This document shows positions 62,106 through 64,000 of a DNA stretch of 64,000 nt, piece after piece. This DNA is from Streptomyces sp. cg36. Lineage in GTDB: Bacteria > Actinomycetota > Actinomycetes > Streptomycetales > Streptomycetaceae. Under the pieces are notes generated by a model. The model was not told the DNA's origin. It ran no database searches and was given only the letters and a program-made list of their open reading frames with translations. Numbering within the stretch: position 1 is the first letter of the stretch; every line of letters starts with the position of its first letter. The stretch spans positions 1,860,001 through 1,924,000 of the forward strand of contig NZ_CP163520.1 in NCBI RefSeq assembly GCF_041080675.1. Reading direction: 5' to 3'. The position numbers were made by a program, and so were the translations under genes.

Positions 62106-63002
62106 GTGGCCGAGCAGCACACTCCCCGATCCCTGATCGTCACCTTCTACGGCGCCTACGCGCGCGAGACGGCGGGCTCCCTCGCGGTCGCCGAGCTGAT
62201 CCGCCTGCTCGCGGCCGTCGGCGTGGACGCGCCCTCCGTACGGTCGTCGGTCTCCCGGCTCAAACGGCGCGGCCTGCTGGTGCCGGAGCGCACCGCGAGC
62301 GGCGCCGCCGGGTACGCCCTGTCCGCCGACGCCCGCCAGTTGCTCGACGACGGCGATCGCCGGATCTACCCGCACGCGCGCCCGCGCGCGCGTGACGGCT
62401 GGGTCCTCGCCGTGTTCTCAGTGCCGGAGTCGGAACGCAGCAAGCGTCATGTGCTGCGCTCGCGGCTGGCCGGGCTGGGCTTCGGCACCGCGGCGCCCGG
62501 AGTGTGGATCGCCCCGGCGCGCCTGTACGAGGAGACCCGCCACACGCTGGAACGTCTCCAACTCTCCCCCTATGTCGATCTGTTCCGGGGCGAGCACCTG
62601 GGCTTCGCCGCGACGGCGGAGGCGGTCGCGCGGTGGTGGGACCTGGCGGCGATCGCCAAGCAGCACGACGAGTTCCTGGGGCTGCACGAGCCCGTGCTGC
62701 GGGCCTGGGAGACGCGCGGGCCGTCCCCGGAGGAGGCGCTGCCCGAGGACGCCTACCGGGACTACCTCCTGGCCCTGGACTCCTGGCGCCGTCTGCCCTA
62801 CGTCGACCCGGGCCTCCCCTCGTCGCTGCTGCCGCCGGACTGGCCGGGCGAACGGTCGGCGGAGGTGTTCCGCCGTATGCACACCCGGCTGCGGGACGTG
62901 GGAGCACGGTTCGTACGGCGGGAGGAGAGCGGTCCCGAGAAGCCTCGGGAGAGCGGGCCCGCGCGAGGCGCGCGGGCGTGGCACGACGAGCGGCCTCAGT
63001 AG
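62106..63002 (+). CDS. PaaX-family transcriptional regulator
   Basis: A 298-residue regulator from GTG 62106. The N-terminal winged helix (about 10-85, 'LIVTFYGAYARETAGSLAVAEL', 'VRSSVSRLKRRGLLV') and the following 'DGWVLAVFSVPESERSKRHVLRSRL' Cas2-like middle domain are typical of PaaX. These proteins repress aromatic-acid CoA pathways until an aryl-CoA, such as phenylacetyl-CoA, binds. Cotranscribed with the aryl-CoA ligase, it probably responds to that enzyme's product and controls the divergent promoters. Confidence 0.9.
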   Translation: MAEQHTPRSLIVTFYGAYARETAGSLAVAELIRLLAAVGVDAPSVRSSVSRLKRRGLLVPERTASGAAGYALSADARQLLDDGDRRIYPHARPRARDGWVLAVFSVPESERSKRHVLRSRLAGLGFGTAAPGVWIAPARLYEETRHTLERLQLSPYVDLFRGEHLGFAATAEAVARWWDLAAIAKQHDEFLGLHEPVLRAWETRGPSPEEALPEDAYRDYLLALDSWRRLPYVDPGLPSSLLPPDWPGERSAEVFRRMHTRLRDVGARFVRREESGPEKPRESGPARGARAWHDERPQ

Positions 63003-63011
63003 GATGGCGAG

Positions 63012-63401
63012 GTGACGGATGACGACGCGCGGGCCCGGCGACGGGGCCAGGGTGAGCTGGAGGCCCAGGTCCTGGCCGCGCTGCGCGGCGCCCCGGGACC
63101 GGCGACCGCCGGGTGGGTGCGCGAGCGCATAGGCGGACCGCTCGCCTATACGACCGTCGTGACGATCCTGTCGCGCCTGCACACCAAGCAGTCGGTGACC
63201 CGTGAGCGGGCGGGCCGCGCCTTCGTCTGGGCCCCGGCGGCCGACGAGGCCGGTCTCGCGGCGCTGCGGATGCGCCGGGTGCTGGACGCGGAGGCGGACC
63301 GGGGCGCGGTGCTGGCCAGCTTCGTCACCGCGCTCTCGCCGGACGACGAGCAGTTGTTGCGGGCCCTGCTGGACGAGGCCGGGACGGAGTCCGGGGACTG
63401 A
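63012..63401 (+). CDS. BlaI/MecI-family repressor
   Basis: A 129-residue winged-HTH repressor from GTG 63012. It has 'GELEAQVLAALRGAPGPATAGWVRERI', 'YTTVVTILSRLHTKQSVTRERAGRAFVW' and a helical dimerisation tail. It belongs with the M56 peptidase gene that follows after four bases, as in BlaI/BlaR and many Streptomyces pairs of unknown signal. It has no obvious link to the aromatic genes upstream. Confidence 0.9.
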   Translation: MTDDDARARRRGQGELEAQVLAALRGAPGPATAGWVRERIGGPLAYTTVVTILSRLHTKQSVTRERAGRAFVWAPAADEAGLAALRMRRVLDAEADRGAVLASFVTALSPDDEQLLRALLDEAGTESGD

Positions 63402-63405
63402 CGCG

Positions 63406-64000
63406 ATGGGTGTGTTCGTCTTCCTGCCGCTGGTCCTCCCCCTGACGGCGTGGCCGATCGCCCGGCTTGCCGAGCAGCAGCTGCATCCGCGCGCGGCGAC
63501 CCGGCTGCTGGCGGCCGTCGGCGGTGTCCTGGCGCTGTGCAGCACGCTGTGTCTGATGTTGCTGATGGTGGTGGGCACGGCCCAACTGCCGGGCAATCCG
63601 CTGCCGGACGCATGGGCCGACCCCGAGGTCCGGGCCGTCCTTCCGTATGACGAGGTGGTGGGGCAGGCGGCGATCCCGCTGCTGGTGGCGGTCGCCGGGG
63701 CGTGCGCGCATCTGGTGTGGCGACACCGGCGGGTGCGCGTCCGCGCGGCCAGGGCGCTCACCGGGCTGCCCGCCGACCGGCTCACGGTGCTGCCGGACAC
63801 CCAGCGGGCGTACGCGTACGCGCTGCCCGGCGGGCGCGGTGCGGCCGGGCCGCACGGCCGGGTCGTCGTGTCGCGCGCGATGCTGGACACGCTCGACGCC
63901 CGCGAGCGGGCCGCCCTGATCGCCCACGAGGAGGCGCATCTGACGGCGGCCCACCACCGCTTCCTGCTGGTGGCGGGGCTCGCCGCGCGCGCGAACCCGT
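63406..64000 (+). CDS. M56-family membrane metallopeptidase, 5' part (cut by window end)
   Basis: The first 198 residues are present, from ATG 63406. They show two to three membrane helices ('MGVFVFLPLVLPLTAWPIA', 'VLALCSTLCLMLLMVVGTA', 'IPLLVAVAGACAHLV') and the zinc motif HEEAH in 'ALIAHEEAHLTAAHH'. It would be the protease/sensor that acts with the BlaI-type repressor. In Streptomyces such proteins often lack the penicillin-binding sensor domain of BlaR1; the rest lies beyond the window. Confidence 0.88.
   Translation, partial: MGVFVFLPLVLPLTAWPIARLAEQQLHPRAATRLLAAVGGVLALCSTLCLMLLMVVGTAQLPGNPLPDAWADPEVRAVLPYDEVVGQAAIPLLVAVAGACAHLVWRHRRVRVRAARALTGLPADRLTVLPDTQRAYAYALPGGRGAAGPHGRVVVSRAMLDTLDARERAALIAHEEAHLTAAHHRFLLVAGLAARANP

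Overview
The window is a high-GC actinobacterial chromosome segment with strong Streptomyces character: codon third positions are almost all G or C, many starts are GTG, and the gene order matches what I recall of the Streptomyces coelicolor SCO6032-SCO5998 block (hemE, DUF3000, orphan response regulator, rnd, fadAB, dxs, xylFGH, rok7B7, ngcEFG, acnA, murA2). That synteny is from memory and was not checked by a search. I saw no tRNA, rRNA, CRISPR array, transposase or phage gene.

Layout. 1-7.5 kb: the 3' part of a secreted TAP-type hydrolase, then heme genes (chdC/hemQ, cgoX/hemY, hemE) with a DUF4349 lipoprotein and a CoA-disulfide-reductase-like flavoprotein between them. 7.9-17.6 kb: an atypical LuxR-type response regulator, RNase D, a 55-residue membrane protein, a 1243-residue HTH-NACHT NTPase that looks like an accessory insertion, and the beta-oxidation pair fadA-fadB. 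17.8-24.6 kb: a beta-propeller-like protein, a NYN/PIN-like protein, a GT39-like membrane glycosyltransferase, an APC permease and dxs. 24.8-37.5 kb: a sugar block with the xylose transporter xylFGH, its ROK regulator rok7B7, the amino-sugar transporter ngcEFG (ngcF carries a one-base frameshift) and a secreted GH92 alpha-mannosidase. 37.6-42.1 kb: four tandem paralogues of a small secreted VCBS/FG-GAP-type protein, each with its own promoter, a leader stem-loop and a terminator. 42.2-48.5 kb: aconitase under a double iron box, divergent from an HTH-MurA fusion, then a DHA2-type efflux pump. 48.7-58.3 kb: a hydroxyproline catabolic locus next to a secreted M9 collagenase. 58.5-64 kb: a heptanucleotide repeat array, RidA, an acyl-CoA dehydrogenase, an aryl-CoA ligase, a PaaX-type regulator, and a BlaI/M56 pair cut by the window end.

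The most interesting unit is the collagen-to-hydroxyproline locus. The collagenase, a three-subunit D-hydroxyproline dehydrogenase, 4-hydroxyproline 2-epimerase, a deaminase of the DHDPS family, an ornithine-cyclodeaminase-like reductase and a GntR/FadR-type regulator share a 15-bp motif (core ATGTCAC) at four places: the collagenase promoter (inside the -35/-10 spacer), the dehydrogenase operon start, the deaminase operon promoter (over the -10) and just upstream of the GntR gene. This suggests one GntR-controlled regulon that digests collagen outside the cell and burns the released hydroxyproline inside.

Other regulatory structure: two copies of an ATCTC-N6-GAGAT palindrome flank the acnA/murA2 intergenic region; a DasR-type site overlaps the predicted ngcE -10 element; and a stem-loop of 13-nt arms and 7-nt loop recurs in the leaders of the VCBS-type genes.
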